Assembly: GCA_945897365.1 (NCBI GenBank) | Contig: CAMDFD010000014.1 | Span: 1-64,000 of the forward strand | Source of the DNA: Bordetella parapertussis | GTDB lineage: Bacteria > Pseudomonadota > Gammaproteobacteria > Burkholderiales > Burkholderiaceae_B | Direction of reading: 5' to 3' | Length of the DNA stretch: 64,000 nucleotides | Part shown: positions 25,213 to 34,549 of the stretch, one piece after another | Layout: every line of letters starts with the position of its first letter | Position numbering within the stretch: position 1 is the stretch's first letter | Translations under genes and position numbers: made by a program | The notes under the pieces: generated by a model | The model's input: the letters and a program-made list of their open reading frames with translations, nothing else | Told to the model about the DNA's origin: nothing | The model's database searches: none

Positions 25213-25932
25213 ATGGCTACGATTCATTACACCCTGCGCCCTCAAGGCGACCGTTGCCTGAGCATCGACTTTGGCGAATCCATCAGTTTAGAGACCGGCA
25301 CACTTTGCCTCTGGGCGGCAGCCACGCTGGAGCGCGCCAAACTCCAAGGCGTCACGGACATCGTCCCCTTGTATACGGCCGTCGCACTCTTTTACAAACC
25401 AGGCATCAAGATGGGCGGCACAGACTTCGCCACACTCTGCGCTCAAGTCGACGCACAGCTCCAGGGCGAACTTGTCCAAGCCACAACCTCAGCGCGTCAA
25501 ATGGAAATTCCCGTGTGCTACGGGGGCAAACATGGCCCCGACCTAAGCGATGTCGCTCAAAAAACGGGGCTCACCGAGCAGCAGGTCATCGCGCTGCACA
25601 CGCAGCCCGGCAGCATGGTGTTTGGCCTTGGGTTTTCACCCGGCCATCCCTATATCGGCGTGCATGACGCGCTCTTTGCCCTGCCTCGGCGAGATGTACC
25701 GCGTACCGCCGTACCCGCCGGCTCTGTTGCGATTGCCAACCGCCAATCCACGATTTACCCCACGCTTTTGCCGAGTGGTTGGCATATTCTTGGCGCCACC
25801 CCGCTCAAGCTTTTTGACTTACGACGACCTCAGCCCTCCTTGCTATTGCCGGGTGATCAAGTGCGCTTTTTCTCCATCAGTGAACAAGAGTACGACCGCC
25901 TCGCAGCCGCAATCGCTCAGGATGCCACATGA
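25213..25932 (+). CDS. pxpB: 5-oxoprolinase subunit PxpB
   Basis: One of three subunits of the ATP-dependent prokaryotic 5-oxoprolinase, which opens 5-oxoproline (pyroglutamate), a spontaneous damage product of glutamine, back to glutamate. The 239-residue product is of the KipI/carboxyltransferase C/D type, with the conserved segments VCYGGKHGPDL, FSPGHPYIG and PAGSVAIANRQSTIYP. It overlaps pxpC by four bases and begins the pxpB-pxpC-pxpA operon. Older annotations call it allophanate hydrolase subunit 1. Confidence 0.94.
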   Translation: MATIHYTLRPQGDRCLSIDFGESISLETGTLCLWAAATLERAKLQGVTDIVPLYTAVALFYKPGIKMGGTDFATLCAQVDAQLQGELVQATTSARQMEIPVCYGGKHGPDLSDVAQKTGLTEQQVIALHTQPGSMVFGLGFSPGHPYIGVHDALFALPRRDVPRTAVPAGSVAIANRQSTIYPTLLPSGWHILGATPLKLFDLRRPQPSLLLPGDQVRFFSISEQEYDRLAAAIAQDAT

Positions 25933-26936
25933 CCGTTCGCGTTCTCAAACCAGGCATGCTGTCGAGCTTTCAGGACGAGGGTCGCTTTGGCCATCAGCCG
26001 CTCGGCGTATCGGTCGTGGGTGCAATGGATCAACGCGCACACCGCCTTGCGAATACGCTCGTCGGCAATGCCGAGGATGTTGCCAGCCTGGAAATGACCC
26101 TGACGGGACCCACGCTGCAATTTACCCAAGCCTGCTGTATCGCTTTATGTGGCGCAGACCTGAGCGCCCAGCTCAATGGCAAGTCAATCGCGATGAATCG
26201 TCCACTGATATTGCGTGCGCAGGACGAACTGCATTTCGGCGCCAGACAACACGGTACGCGTGCGTATTTGGCCGTGCACGGTGGTTTCGACATCCCCAGC
26301 GTCCTTGGAAGTCAAAGCACGTATCTGCGCAGTCAATTCGGAGGTTGGCACGGTCGCGCCCTTAAGCGTCACGACGAAATTCCCTTGCGGCGCCCCCTCA
26401 GGGAAGTTGGCCAAGATGGTGGAACGCTCGAAACCCTCGCGAAAGCTCTCTGGACTATCAGATTGTATTTGCCAAGCGTCATTGCGGACTCCACCCGCGC
26501 GCGCATTCGGCTCATCAAGAGTCAACAGTGGGAAGAGTTCACCCCCTCAAGTCGAGAAGCGCTCCTGAGCCAAACTTTTCGCATCAGCCCTGACTCGGAG
26601 CGGATGGGCTACCGACTCCAGGGTCCAGACATCCTCATGACCAAGCCTCGGCAAATGATCTCCGAAGCCACGACTTTTGGCACCATTCAAGTGCCGGCCG
26701 GTGGACAGCCGATCGTCCTGATGGCTGATCGCCAGACCACGGGAGGCTATCCAAAAATAGCCTATGTCGCGACCGTCGATTTACCGCTCCTCGCTCAGAT
26801 GGGCCCTGGCGACAAGGTGCAGTTTGAACTGATCACGCTCGAAACCGCACAGGCACTGGACACCGCCCGAACCCGCGCCTTCATCGACCTTGCCCAAGCA
26901 CTCCAACCCGTGCGAACATTATTGCTTAATCACTAA
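25929..26936 (+). CDS. pxpC: 5-oxoprolinase subunit PxpC
   Basis: Second subunit of 5-oxoprolinase, 335 residues, of the KipA/biotin-dependent carboxyltransferase A/B type. The family opening VLKPGMLSSFQDEGRFGHQP is clear, with later conserved segments RISPDSERMGYRLQGP and QVPAGGQPIVLMADRQTTGG. It forms a complex with PxpB that carries out the phosphorylation-coupled opening together with PxpA. Its start overlaps the pxpB stop (ATGA), and pxpA follows 11 bases after it. Intact and of normal length. Confidence 0.94.
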   Translation: MTVRVLKPGMLSSFQDEGRFGHQPLGVSVVGAMDQRAHRLANTLVGNAEDVASLEMTLTGPTLQFTQACCIALCGADLSAQLNGKSIAMNRPLILRAQDELHFGARQHGTRAYLAVHGGFDIPSVLGSQSTYLRSQFGGWHGRALKRHDEIPLRRPLREVGQDGGTLETLAKALWTIRLYLPSVIADSTRARIRLIKSQQWEEFTPSSREALLSQTFRISPDSERMGYRLQGPDILMTKPRQMISEATTFGTIQVPAGGQPIVLMADRQTTGGYPKIAYVATVDLPLLAQMGPGDKVQFELITLETAQALDTARTRAFIDLAQALQPVRTLLLNH

Positions 26937-26947
26937 GGACCTCAATC

Positions 26948-27703
26948 ATGGCACTACGTATTGATTTAAATTGCGATATGGGCGAAAGCTTTGGCGCCTG
27001 GAAAATGGGCAACGACGAGGAAATTTTGCCCTACGTTTCCTCGGCCAACATCGCCTGCGGGTTTCATGGTGGCGACCCGGCGACGATGCGTAAAACAGTC
27101 GCCTCGGCTCTTAAACATGGCGTGGCGCTGGGCGCGCATCCAGGCCTACCCGACTTGCAAGGTTTTGGTCGCCGCAATATGGCGATCACAGACCAAGAAG
27201 CCTACGACATGATGGTGGTTCAGATCGGCGCGCTCGCGGGGGTTGCGGCCTCGCAAGGCGCGCGTTTGCGTCATGTCAAAGCGCATGGTCAGCTCTACAA
27301 CATGGCCGTCAAAAATGAAGGTCTCACGCGCGCACTGGCTCAAGCGACCTACGATGTCGACAAGGATCTGGTCTTTTTTGCCTTAGCGGGCAGCCAGATG
27401 ATTCCTATCGCCGAGTCTATCGGCTTGCGCGTCGCAAGCGAAGTCTTTGGTGACCGCAACTACGCGCCTGATGGGACCCTGAGCCCACGCAATCAACCCA
27501 ATGCGATGATCACAGACGTGCAACAGTCCATTAAACAAGTGCTGCAAATGGTCAAGACCAGCACCTTGACTGCCAATGACGGCACCATCGTCCAGGTGCG
27601 CGCGGACACGCTCTGTATCCACGGTGATCAACCCGGCGCAGTGACCTTTGCCAAAGCCATTCGCGAAGCCTTGCGCGCCGAAGGCATCGAAGTTGGCGTG
27701 TAA
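26948..27703 (+). CDS. pxpA: 5-oxoprolinase subunit PxpA
   Basis: Third subunit of 5-oxoprolinase, of the LamB/YcsF family, 251 residues. It begins with the hallmark LRIDLNCDMGESFGAWKMG and has ANIACGFHGGDP, HPGLPDLQGFGRR, VKAHGQLYN and the C-terminal LCIHGDQPGA. These His and Asp residues line the metal-dependent active site of this fold. It is the last gene of the operon; no strong terminator is visible in the 29 bases before the convergent oxidoreductase gene. Confidence 0.95.
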   Translation: MALRIDLNCDMGESFGAWKMGNDEEILPYVSSANIACGFHGGDPATMRKTVASALKHGVALGAHPGLPDLQGFGRRNMAITDQEAYDMMVVQIGALAGVAASQGARLRHVKAHGQLYNMAVKNEGLTRALAQATYDVDKDLVFFALAGSQMIPIAESIGLRVASEVFGDRNYAPDGTLSPRNQPNAMITDVQQSIKQVLQMVKTSTLTANDGTIVQVRADTLCIHGDQPGAVTFAKAIREALRAEGIEVGV

Positions 27704-27732
27704 AGAAGATCTCTGACAAGCGCATCCTGACA

Positions 27733-30700
27733 TCAAACAAGTACGCGTTCGATTCCGCCGTCGTTGGCTTTTTTGACATAGTCTTCAAGCCAGTTTTCGC
27801 CCAAAATGTGCTTGGCCATTTCGACCACGATGTAGTCGGCTTTGGCGCCACTGTCCGCCTCAAAGCGTGACAATCCTTGCAAGCAAGATGGACATGAGGT
27901 CAAAACCTTGATCTCGCCGTCAAAACCATCTTGACGCAAGGTCGCATCATTTTTGACAAGCTCCTCTTCCTTGCGGAAACGGATTTGCGTCGAGATGTCC
28001 GGACGTGTCACAGCTAAAGTACCTGACTCACCGCAACAACGATCTGTCTTGATCGCCGAGTCACCCACCAAGGAGCGCACGGTCTTCATCGGATCCTGCA
28101 GCTTCATCGGTGTGTGGCAGGGATCGTGATACATGTAACGCGTGCCTTGAACACCTTCGAGCTTAATGTCTTTTTCAAGCAAATATTCGTGAATATCAAT
28201 CAAGCGACAGCCTGGGAAAATCTTTTCAAACTCGTAGCCTGCCAACTGGTCATAGCACGTGCCGCAACTCACCACGACGGTTTTAATGTCAAGATAATTC
28301 AGCGTATTCGCCACGCGATGAAACAGCACGCGATTGTCCGTGATGATCTGCTCGGCCTTGTCGTTCATCCCGTTGGCGCGTTGCGGATAACCACAGCATA
28401 AATAACCAGGAGGCAATACCGTTTGCACACCCGCATGCCACAGCATCGCCTGCGTCGCTAAGCCAACCTGTGAAAACAACCGCTCAGAACCGCAGCCCGG
28501 AAAATAAAAAACCGCTTCCGTATCCGCAGGCGCCTGCGGAGGACGAATAATCGGCACGTAATCCGCGTCTTCGATATCCAGCAACTTACGCGCCGCCTGC
28601 TTGGGCAAACCCCCAGGCATTTTTTTGTTGATAAAGTGCACCACCTGCTCGCGCAAAGGTGCCTTGCCAACGGTCGCGGGGGGCTTGGCGGTTTGCTTGC
28701 GCGCGAATTTGGACAACAAGTCGCTCGCGATGCGCTGAATCTTGTAACCCACACCCACCAGCGCGACGCGTGTCGCATTAATCGTTGCGGGATCCTTGGC
28801 ATTCAAAAAGAACATCGCAGTCGCGGTGCCAGGATTAAAAGACTTACGACCCACGTTGCGCAACAGCGCGCGCATGTTCATGGAAACCTCGCCAAAATCA
28901 ATATCTACCGGGCAAGGGTTGTAGCACTTGTGGCAAACGGTACAGTGATCAGCCACATCCTCGAACTCTTCCCAATGCTTCAAACTAATGCCGCGTCGGG
29001 TTTGCTCTTCGTATAAAAAAGCCTCAATCAACAACGAAGTCGCAAGAATCTTATTGCGTGGCGAATACAACAGATTCGCACGCGGCACATGCGTTGCACA
29101 TACAGGCTTGCACTTGCCACAGCGTAAACAGTCTTTGATGGAGTTGCTAATCGCGCCAATCTCACTGCGCTGCATGATGAGCGACTCATGGCCCATCAGA
29201 CCAAAACTCGGCGTCCAAGCATTGCGCAAGTCAGCGCCTGGCATCAGTTTGCCGGCATTGAAATGATCGTTCGGGTCGATACGGCGCTTGTAATCCTGAA
29301 AGGGCAACAACTCCGCTTCGGTCAGAAACTCATACTTGGTCAAACCAATGCCGTGTTCGCCAGAAATCACACCATTAAGATCGCGCGCGATTTGCATGAT
29401 ACGCACAACGGCCTCATTGGCCTCGCGTAGCATTTCATAGTCATCAGAGTTCACCGGGATATTGGTGTGCACGTTGCCGTCGCCCGCATGCATATGCAAG
29501 GCGACGAACACGCGACTTTTAAGTACGCGATCATGAATGGCCTGCATTTCGGTCATGATGGGTGCAAAATCCGTGCCACCAAACACGCCAGCTAAATCGC
29601 AGAGCACCTCGGCTTTCCAAGAGATGCGCAAGGTGCGGTCCTGCACGACATCGAATAGACGCGCCTCGGGTTGCAAAGCCAATCGCTGCGCGAGAGCCGG
29701 CTCAAGGACATTGAGGCCATGCGCCGACAAGCCAGCCATCGCCTCCGAGAGCGGCACATCTAAATGCTCAAGCACCCACTGCCAGCGCGCGCGCACCCGC
29801 ATCAAACTTTCAATCGCGCTGCGTCGACGCTCATCGAGCGATTCTTCGAGCAAGCCACCCTCTTCGCTGCCACGATCGAGTTTTGCAATCGGCAGTTCGC
29901 CCTCGAGCGCGCGCTGCAACGCATCCAGTAATTTGAGCTTGTTATGCGTCGACAGCTCGATATTGATTCGTTCGATGTGATCGGTGTACTCGCCCATGCG
30001 CTCGAGCGGAATCACGACATCTTCGTTAATTTTAAACGCATTGGTATGGCGTGCGATCGCGGCCGTGCGCGAACGATCCAGCCAGAATTTTTTGCGCGCG
30101 TCCGCACTCACTGCGACGAAACCTTCTCCGTGGCGCGTATTAGCCAAGCGCACCACTTCGCTCGTCGCATGGGCGACCGCCGCATCATCATCACCGACGA
30201 TATCACCGATTAGCACCATTTTGGGCAACACGCCGCGCTTGCTTTTTGTAGCGTACCCCACTGCGCGCAAATAGCGCTCATCGAGATGCTCAAGACCCGC
30301 CAGTAACGCGCCTCGGGCGCGCCCCTGAACGTCCAGATAGTTTTTAATTTCAACAATGGAGGGGATCGCATCGCGGGCCTGCCCAAAAAACTCCAGACAG
30401 ACCGTGCGGGTATGACTCGGCATGCGATGCAGCACCCAGCGGGCAGCCGTGATCAAACCATCGCAACCTTCTTTTTGTACACCAGGCAAACCAGAGAGAA
30501 ACTTGTCTGTGACATCCTTGCCCAGACCGACTTTACGAAACCGCGCTCCGTCAATTTCTAAAATTTCAGTACGCAAAACGCGTGCGCCAGCGGCCTCGGT
30601 TCCATCTGACCACTGAAGCTCAAACCGGACCCGCCCCGCCTCATGGATTTTGCCAAGGTTGTGGTCCAGACGAGTGACATCGAGCCAATTGCCTTGGGGA

Positions 30701-31671
30701 TCGACCATCCTCCACCATGCCAGATTGTCCAGCGCGGTCCCCCACAACACTGCTTTTTTCCCGCCGGCATTCATCGCGACGTTACCACCGACGCACGAGG
30801 CATCGGCCGAGGTCGGATCCACCGCAAACACAAAGCCTGCGGCCTCGGCTGCCTCAGAGACGCGTTTGGTCACAACGCCCGCTCCGGACCGCACTGTCGC
30901 GACCTGTGTGGCGACACCAGGCAGCGGACCCACTTCTACGGCGCCGAGCGTATCAAGTTTTTCCGTATTGATCACCGCTGATCGCCAAGTCAATGGGATC
31001 GCACCGCCGGTATAGCCCGTCCCACCGCCTCGCGGCACAATCGTCAGACCGAGCTCGATACAACCGCGCACCAAAGCTGCGATCTCTTGCTCATCATCCG
31101 GTGTCAACACGACGAAGGGGTACTCAACACGCCAGTCGGTTGCATCCGTAACGTGTGAGACACGCGACAGACCGTCAAATTTGATATTGTCTTTGGCCGT
31201 GATCTTGCCCAGCACCTTTTGCACCTGACGACGCAAACGCGCGGTGCGCTCGAACTCTTCTTCGAATGCGCGTACGGCAGAGCGAGCACGCTCGAGCAAG
31301 CTCGCGACTTTTTCATCGCGGCTCGCATCGTCCGATAACCGTCGATGATCAATTTCGGTCAGTCTGTGCTCAAGCGCTTCGGTCAACAGCTTACGGCGCT
31401 TGGGGTTGTCAAGAAGATCATCCAGCAAATAAGGATTGCGACGCACCACCCAGATATCGCCCAGCACCTCGTAAAGCATCCGCGCGGAACGGCCCGTCTT
31501 GCGTTCGCCACGCAAATCAGACAGCAACGCCCAGGCATCATCGCCTAGCAAGCGACACACGACTTCTCGGTCAGAGAAAGAGGTGTAGTTGTAGGGAATT
31601 TCACGTAAACGAGCCTGCGCATCTTGGGCGGGCTCGGCATTCAGTAAATGGCTTGGAAACGGGGCGTTCAT
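27733..31671 (-). CDS. Large FAD- and Fe-S-containing oxidoreductase with DUF3683 domain
   Basis: A 1312-residue fusion. From the N-terminus: a DUF3683 module (about 25-100, with YNYTSFSDREVVCRLLG), an FAD-binding PCMH domain (about 180-400, VPRGGGTGYTGGAIPLTW), an FAD-oxidase C-terminal domain (about 500-810, HMHAGDGNVHTNIPV), two [4Fe-4S] motifs (CLRCGKCKPVC near 848, CTVCHKCYNPCP near 910), and two CCG-type heterodisulfide-reductase-like repeats (FPGCGS near 1059, CCGESG near 1212). This is the plan of D-lactate, glycolate and 2-hydroxyglutarate dehydrogenases fused to a GlpC-type electron-transfer subunit. The substrate is unknown; a 2-hydroxyacid donating electrons to quinone is the likely chemistry. 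It stands alone on the minus strand. Confidence 0.88.
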   Translation of the reverse strand: MNAPFPSHLLNAEPAQDAQARLREIPYNYTSFSDREVVCRLLGDDAWALLSDLRGERKTGRSARMLYEVLGDIWVVRRNPYLLDDLLDNPKRRKLLTEALEHRLTEIDHRRLSDDASRDEKVASLLERARSAVRAFEEEFERTARLRRQVQKVLGKITAKDNIKFDGLSRVSHVTDATDWRVEYPFVVLTPDDEQEIAALVRGCIELGLTIVPRGGGTGYTGGAIPLTWRSAVINTEKLDTLGAVEVGPLPGVATQVATVRSGAGVVTKRVSEAAEAAGFVFAVDPTSADASCVGGNVAMNAGGKKAVLWGTALDNLAWWRMVDPQGNWLDVTRLDHNLGKIHEAGRVRFELQWSDGTEAAGARVLRTEILEIDGARFRKVGLGKDVTDKFLSGLPGVQKEGCDGLITAARWVLHRMPSHTRTVCLEFFGQARDAIPSIVEIKNYLDVQGRARGALLAGLEHLDERYLRAVGYATKSKRGVLPKMVLIGDIVGDDDAAVAHATSEVVRLANTRHGEGFVAVSADARKKFWLDRSRTAAIARHTNAFKINEDVVIPLERMGEYTDHIERINIELSTHNKLKLLDALQRALEGELPIAKLDRGSEEGGLLEESLDERRRSAIESLMRVRARWQWVLEHLDVPLSEAMAGLSAHGLNVLEPALAQRLALQPEARLFDVVQDRTLRISWKAEVLCDLAGVFGGTDFAPIMTEMQAIHDRVLKSRVFVALHMHAGDGNVHTNIPVNSDDYEMLREANEAVVRIMQIARDLNGVISGEHGIGLTKYEFLTEAELLPFQDYKRRIDPNDHFNAGKLMPGADLRNAWTPSFGLMGHESLIMQRSEIGAISNSIKDCLRCGKCKPVCATHVPRANLLYSPRNKILATSLLIEAFLYEEQTRRGISLKHWEEFEDVADHCTVCHKCYNPCPVDIDFGEVSMNMRALLRNVGRKSFNPGTATAMFFLNAKDPATINATRVALVGVGYKIQRIASDLLSKFARKQTAKPPATVGKAPLREQVVHFINKKMPGGLPKQAARKLLDIEDADYVPIIRPPQAPADTEAVFYFPGCGSERLFSQVGLATQAMLWHAGVQTVLPPGYLCCGYPQRANGMNDKAEQIITDNRVLFHRVANTLNYLDIKTVVVSCGTCYDQLAGYEFEKIFPGCRLIDIHEYLLEKDIKLEGVQGTRYMYHDPCHTPMKLQDPMKTVRSLVGDSAIKTDRCCGESGTLAVTRPDISTQIRFRKEEELVKNDATLRQDGFDGEIKVLTSCPSCLQGLSRFEADSGAKADYIVVEMAKHILGENWLEDYVKKANDGGIERVLV

Positions 31672-31766
31672 AGGTCTAGGCTCGTTTAAGGACCTTCAAA
31701 TAAACATTTTAAGTCATCCTATTAGGGCGCACCCAATACCCTTAAAACAATGTGGTTGCGCACCGC

Positions 31767-32309
31767 TTAAATAGGGGTAAAGACCCATCGAAATGCCCAA
31801 GCCAAGACCAGATAGCGTCCAAATTTGCCTAGTGCGATATAAATCACGCAAGGCCAAAATGGCAGTCTTAACCAACCAGCCACCGCGCAGAGAGGGTCCC
31901 CCACAACAGGCAGCCAAGCCAACAAGAGCACTGGGGCACCATAGTGGTGCAGCCATTTTTCAGCGCGGGCACGTCCAGCGGTGATGACGGGTTCGGGTTC
32001 AGGAGAGTGCGCGCGCGTGGGTCCAGAGCTTGCCGCGCTCATACGCTTTCTCTGTCGCCAGCGGCCAAACACACCATGCGCCCCGGCGCCCATGCCATAA
32101 CTGACGAGCGACCCTAGGGTGTTACCAACTGTCGCCACCAAGATCGCCGGCCAAAACATCTCTGGAAACGCCGCCAAGTAACCCAGCAACACAGGTTCAG
32201 AACCAACCGGCAAGATCGTTGCCGCCAACAAGCTCACCGCAAAAACCGCCGGCAAACCCACTCCTGGCATCGCCAGCCAGGTCAAAAAGTCTTGTATGAG
32301 CGCGTCCAA
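31767..32309 (-). CDS. YqaA/VTT-type inner-membrane protein
   Basis: A 180-residue membrane protein of the YqaA branch of the SNARE-associated (VTT/DedA-like) superfamily, probably involved in lipid or envelope homeostasis; the precise role is unknown. It has hydrophobic segments near 17-40, 52-75 and 128-175 and the family stretches LPVGSEPVLLGYLAA and LPVVGDPLCAVAGWLR. Between them lies a hydrophilic, basic and proline-rich insertion at about 82-118. The start appears to be TTG at 32309, with GGAG six bases upstream; no ATG lies closer than residue 14. It diverges from ilvA. Confidence 0.82.
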   Translation of the reverse strand: MDALIQDFLTWLAMPGVGLPAVFAVSLLAATILPVGSEPVLLGYLAAFPEMFWPAILVATVGNTLGSLVSYGMGAGAHGVFGRWRQRKRMSAASSGPTRAHSPEPEPVITAGRARAEKWLHHYGAPVLLLAWLPVVGDPLCAVAGWLRLPFWPCVIYIALGKFGRYLVLAWAFRWVFTPI

Positions 32310-32390
32310 AGCAAACTCCAGTGACTACAGGTCAAGTAAAAGTCCCCATGGGATAATGTCGAATTAGTACGCCGTCTACTCAGGAACATC

Positions 32391-33899
32391 ATGACCACGG
32401 ATTATCTCAGACGTATCCTTACTTCAAAAGTGTATGACGTTGCGATCGAAACACCGTTGGAGTACGCCCCTCAGCTTTCTCAACGTATCGGCAACACTGT
32501 TTTGCTCAAACGCGAGGACACGCAGTCCGTCTTTAGTTTCAAGCTGCGGGGCGCCTACAACAAAATGGCCCATCTGCCCAAGGCCGTTCTCGCGCGCGGC
32601 GTGATTGCCGCCTCTGCGGGCAACCACGCTCAAGGCGTCGCTTTGTCCGCCAAGCGTCTTGGCTGCAGGGCTGTGATCGTCATGCCCACGACCACGCCGG
32701 GCGTCAAAACGGACGCCGTCCGCGCGCTTGGCGCCGAGGTCGTGCTTCATGGCGACAGTTTTAGCGACGCGTATGGACATGCACTGACCTTAGAAAAAAA
32801 ACAACAGTTGACCTTTGTGCATCCCTTTGATGACCCGGATGTCATCGCAGGCCAAGGCACGATTGGTATGGAAATTTTGCGCCAACACGCCGAGCCGATC
32901 GAAGCGATTTTCGTGGCGATCGGCGGTGGTGGCCTGATCAGCGGGATCGCCGCTTATGTGAAACAAATTCGTCCTGAGATCAAAATCATCGGCGTACAAA
33001 CCGTCGATTCGGACGCCATGGTGCGCAGCGTGCGTGCCGGTCGACGCATCACCTTGACCGATGTCGGGCTGTTCTCTGATGGCACCGCCGTTAAACAAGT
33101 CGGCGTTGAAACCTTTAGGCTGACTCGCGAACTGGTGGACGACTACGTCCTCGTCGACACGGACGCCATCTGCGCTGCAATCAAGGACGTTTTTCAAGAT
33201 ACCCGCAGCGTCTTGGAGCCTGCGGGTGCGCTCGCCCTCGCAGGCGCCAAACACTACGCCGCCGAGCACAAACTCAAGGGCAAAACGCTTGTCGCGATTG
33301 CCTGCGGGGCCAACATGAATTTCGACCGTTTGCGCTTTGTTGCGGAACGTGCGGAGGTTGGTGAGGCGCGCGAAGCCATTTTCGCTGTGACGCTCCCTGA
33401 GCAGAGAGGGAGTTTCAGAGCTTTTTGCGAGCTTGTCGGCAACCGCAATGTCACCGAGTTCAATTACCGCATTTCAGATGCAACCTCGGCCTATGTCTTT
33501 GTCGGCATCCAAGTCTCTTCTTTGGGCGAGCCCAACAAAATCGCGAACAACTTCCGTAAGCACGGCTTTGATACGCTAGACCTGACCCACGATGAAATGG
33601 CAAAGACCCATTTACGGCACATGGTGGGGGGGCGCTCCAGCCTTGCAGGCAATGAGTTGCTCTACCGTTTCGAATTCCCCGAGCGGCCCGGTGCCTTGAT
33701 GCGTTTTTTGAACTCCATGAAACCCGATTGGAACATCAGTCTGTTCCATTACCGCAATCAGGGCGCCGACTACGGTCAGATCCTGATTGGCATCCAAGTC
33801 CCCACAGGTAGCAAAAAAGCCTTTAAAGCCTTCCTCGAAGAGGTTGGCTACCCGCACTGGAACGAATCTGACAACCCCGCTTATAAATTATTTTTGTAA
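32391..33899 (+). CDS. ilvA: Threonine ammonia-lyase, biosynthetic
   Basis: PLP enzyme that deaminates threonine to 2-oxobutyrate, the first step of isoleucine synthesis. The 502-residue product has the catalytic PLP domain with Lys51 in FSFKLRGAYNKM and the glycine loop AIGGGGLISG, followed by two ACT-like regulatory domains from about 325 to the end (LPEQRGSFRAFCELVG and RFEFPERPGALMRFL). The presence of the regulatory half marks the isoleucine-sensitive biosynthetic form rather than the short catabolic one. A GATAAT box at 32352-32357 could be its -10 element, but no good -35 box accompanies it. Confidence 0.97.
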   Translation: MTTDYLRRILTSKVYDVAIETPLEYAPQLSQRIGNTVLLKREDTQSVFSFKLRGAYNKMAHLPKAVLARGVIAASAGNHAQGVALSAKRLGCRAVIVMPTTTPGVKTDAVRALGAEVVLHGDSFSDAYGHALTLEKKQQLTFVHPFDDPDVIAGQGTIGMEILRQHAEPIEAIFVAIGGGGLISGIAAYVKQIRPEIKIIGVQTVDSDAMVRSVRAGRRITLTDVGLFSDGTAVKQVGVETFRLTRELVDDYVLVDTDAICAAIKDVFQDTRSVLEPAGALALAGAKHYAAEHKLKGKTLVAIACGANMNFDRLRFVAERAEVGEAREAIFAVTLPEQRGSFRAFCELVGNRNVTEFNYRISDATSAYVFVGIQVSSLGEPNKIANNFRKHGFDTLDLTHDEMAKTHLRHMVGGRSSLAGNELLYRFEFPERPGALMRFLNSMKPDWNISLFHYRNQGADYGQILIGIQVPTGSKKAFKAFLEEVGYPHWNESDNPAYKLFL

Positions 33900-33936
33900 G
33901 GATCGCTCGTAAGAATCGCTCAGATATAACGGCAAC

Positions 33937-34503
33937 TCAGTCACCACTAAACTGACAGACGCTAAAAAAAGGTGTGTCTGTTTGAGCGATTTTGCTGGAG
34001 CCGCCAAGATCGGGCAAATCTACGACCGCTGCGGCCTCGACGACATTGCCGCCAAGCAACTGCAACAACTTGATGGCGGCCAGCATGGTGCCACCCGTGG
34101 CGACCAAGTCATCTACCAACAATACCCGCTGTCCTGGTTTAACTGCATCTTGGTGTACCTCGACCGTCGCGTCGGCGTACTCAAGGCTATAGGACTGCGC
34201 CACGGTTTTGTGCGGCAGCTTTCCCTGTTTACGCACCGGTACAAAACCAACGCCTAAGGCATAGGCGAGCGCGCTACCAAAAATAAACCCCCGGGCATCG
34301 ATGCCAACGACCACATCGATGCGTTGACGCATATGGCGATAGACAAAAATATCGATCAACACACGAAAGGCTCTTGGGTCTTGCAAAAGCGGCGTAATGT
34401 CCCGAAACATCACGCCCGGTTTGGGCCAGTCTGGAATCGTCCGAATCAACCCTCGTACGACTTCTATTGAGTCCTGATAGGGGGCAATGATGGGCATGAT
34501 CAT
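33937..34503 (-). CDS. apt: Adenine phosphoribosyltransferase
   Basis: Salvages adenine by joining it to PRPP to make AMP. The 188-residue product has the type I phosphoribosyltransferase PRPP motif VLLVDDLVATGGTM, the hood segment DWPKPGVMFRDITPLL and the GIDARGFIFG loop. Full length, with a few extra N-terminal residues (MIMP could start at either Met). It is followed on the same strand, upstream, by purT 46 bases away, so the two purine genes may be co-transcribed. It converges with ilvA. Confidence 0.96.
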   Translation of the reverse strand: MIMPIIAPYQDSIEVVRGLIRTIPDWPKPGVMFRDITPLLQDPRAFRVLIDIFVYRHMRQRIDVVVGIDARGFIFGSALAYALGVGFVPVRKQGKLPHKTVAQSYSLEYADATVEVHQDAVKPGQRVLLVDDLVATGGTMLAAIKLLQLLGGNVVEAAAVVDLPDLGGSSKIAQTDTPFFSVCQFSGD

Positions 34504-34549
34504 TAAGTAGCGCTCCGCATGGGGTAAGCCGTAGATTAGAAGAAGTAGT

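Noticed and set aside
31266..31673. Plus-strand open frame of 135 codons opposite the oxidoreductase N-terminus
   Set aside because: It lies within the conserved DUF3683 region of the opposite strand and has no domain or ribosome site.
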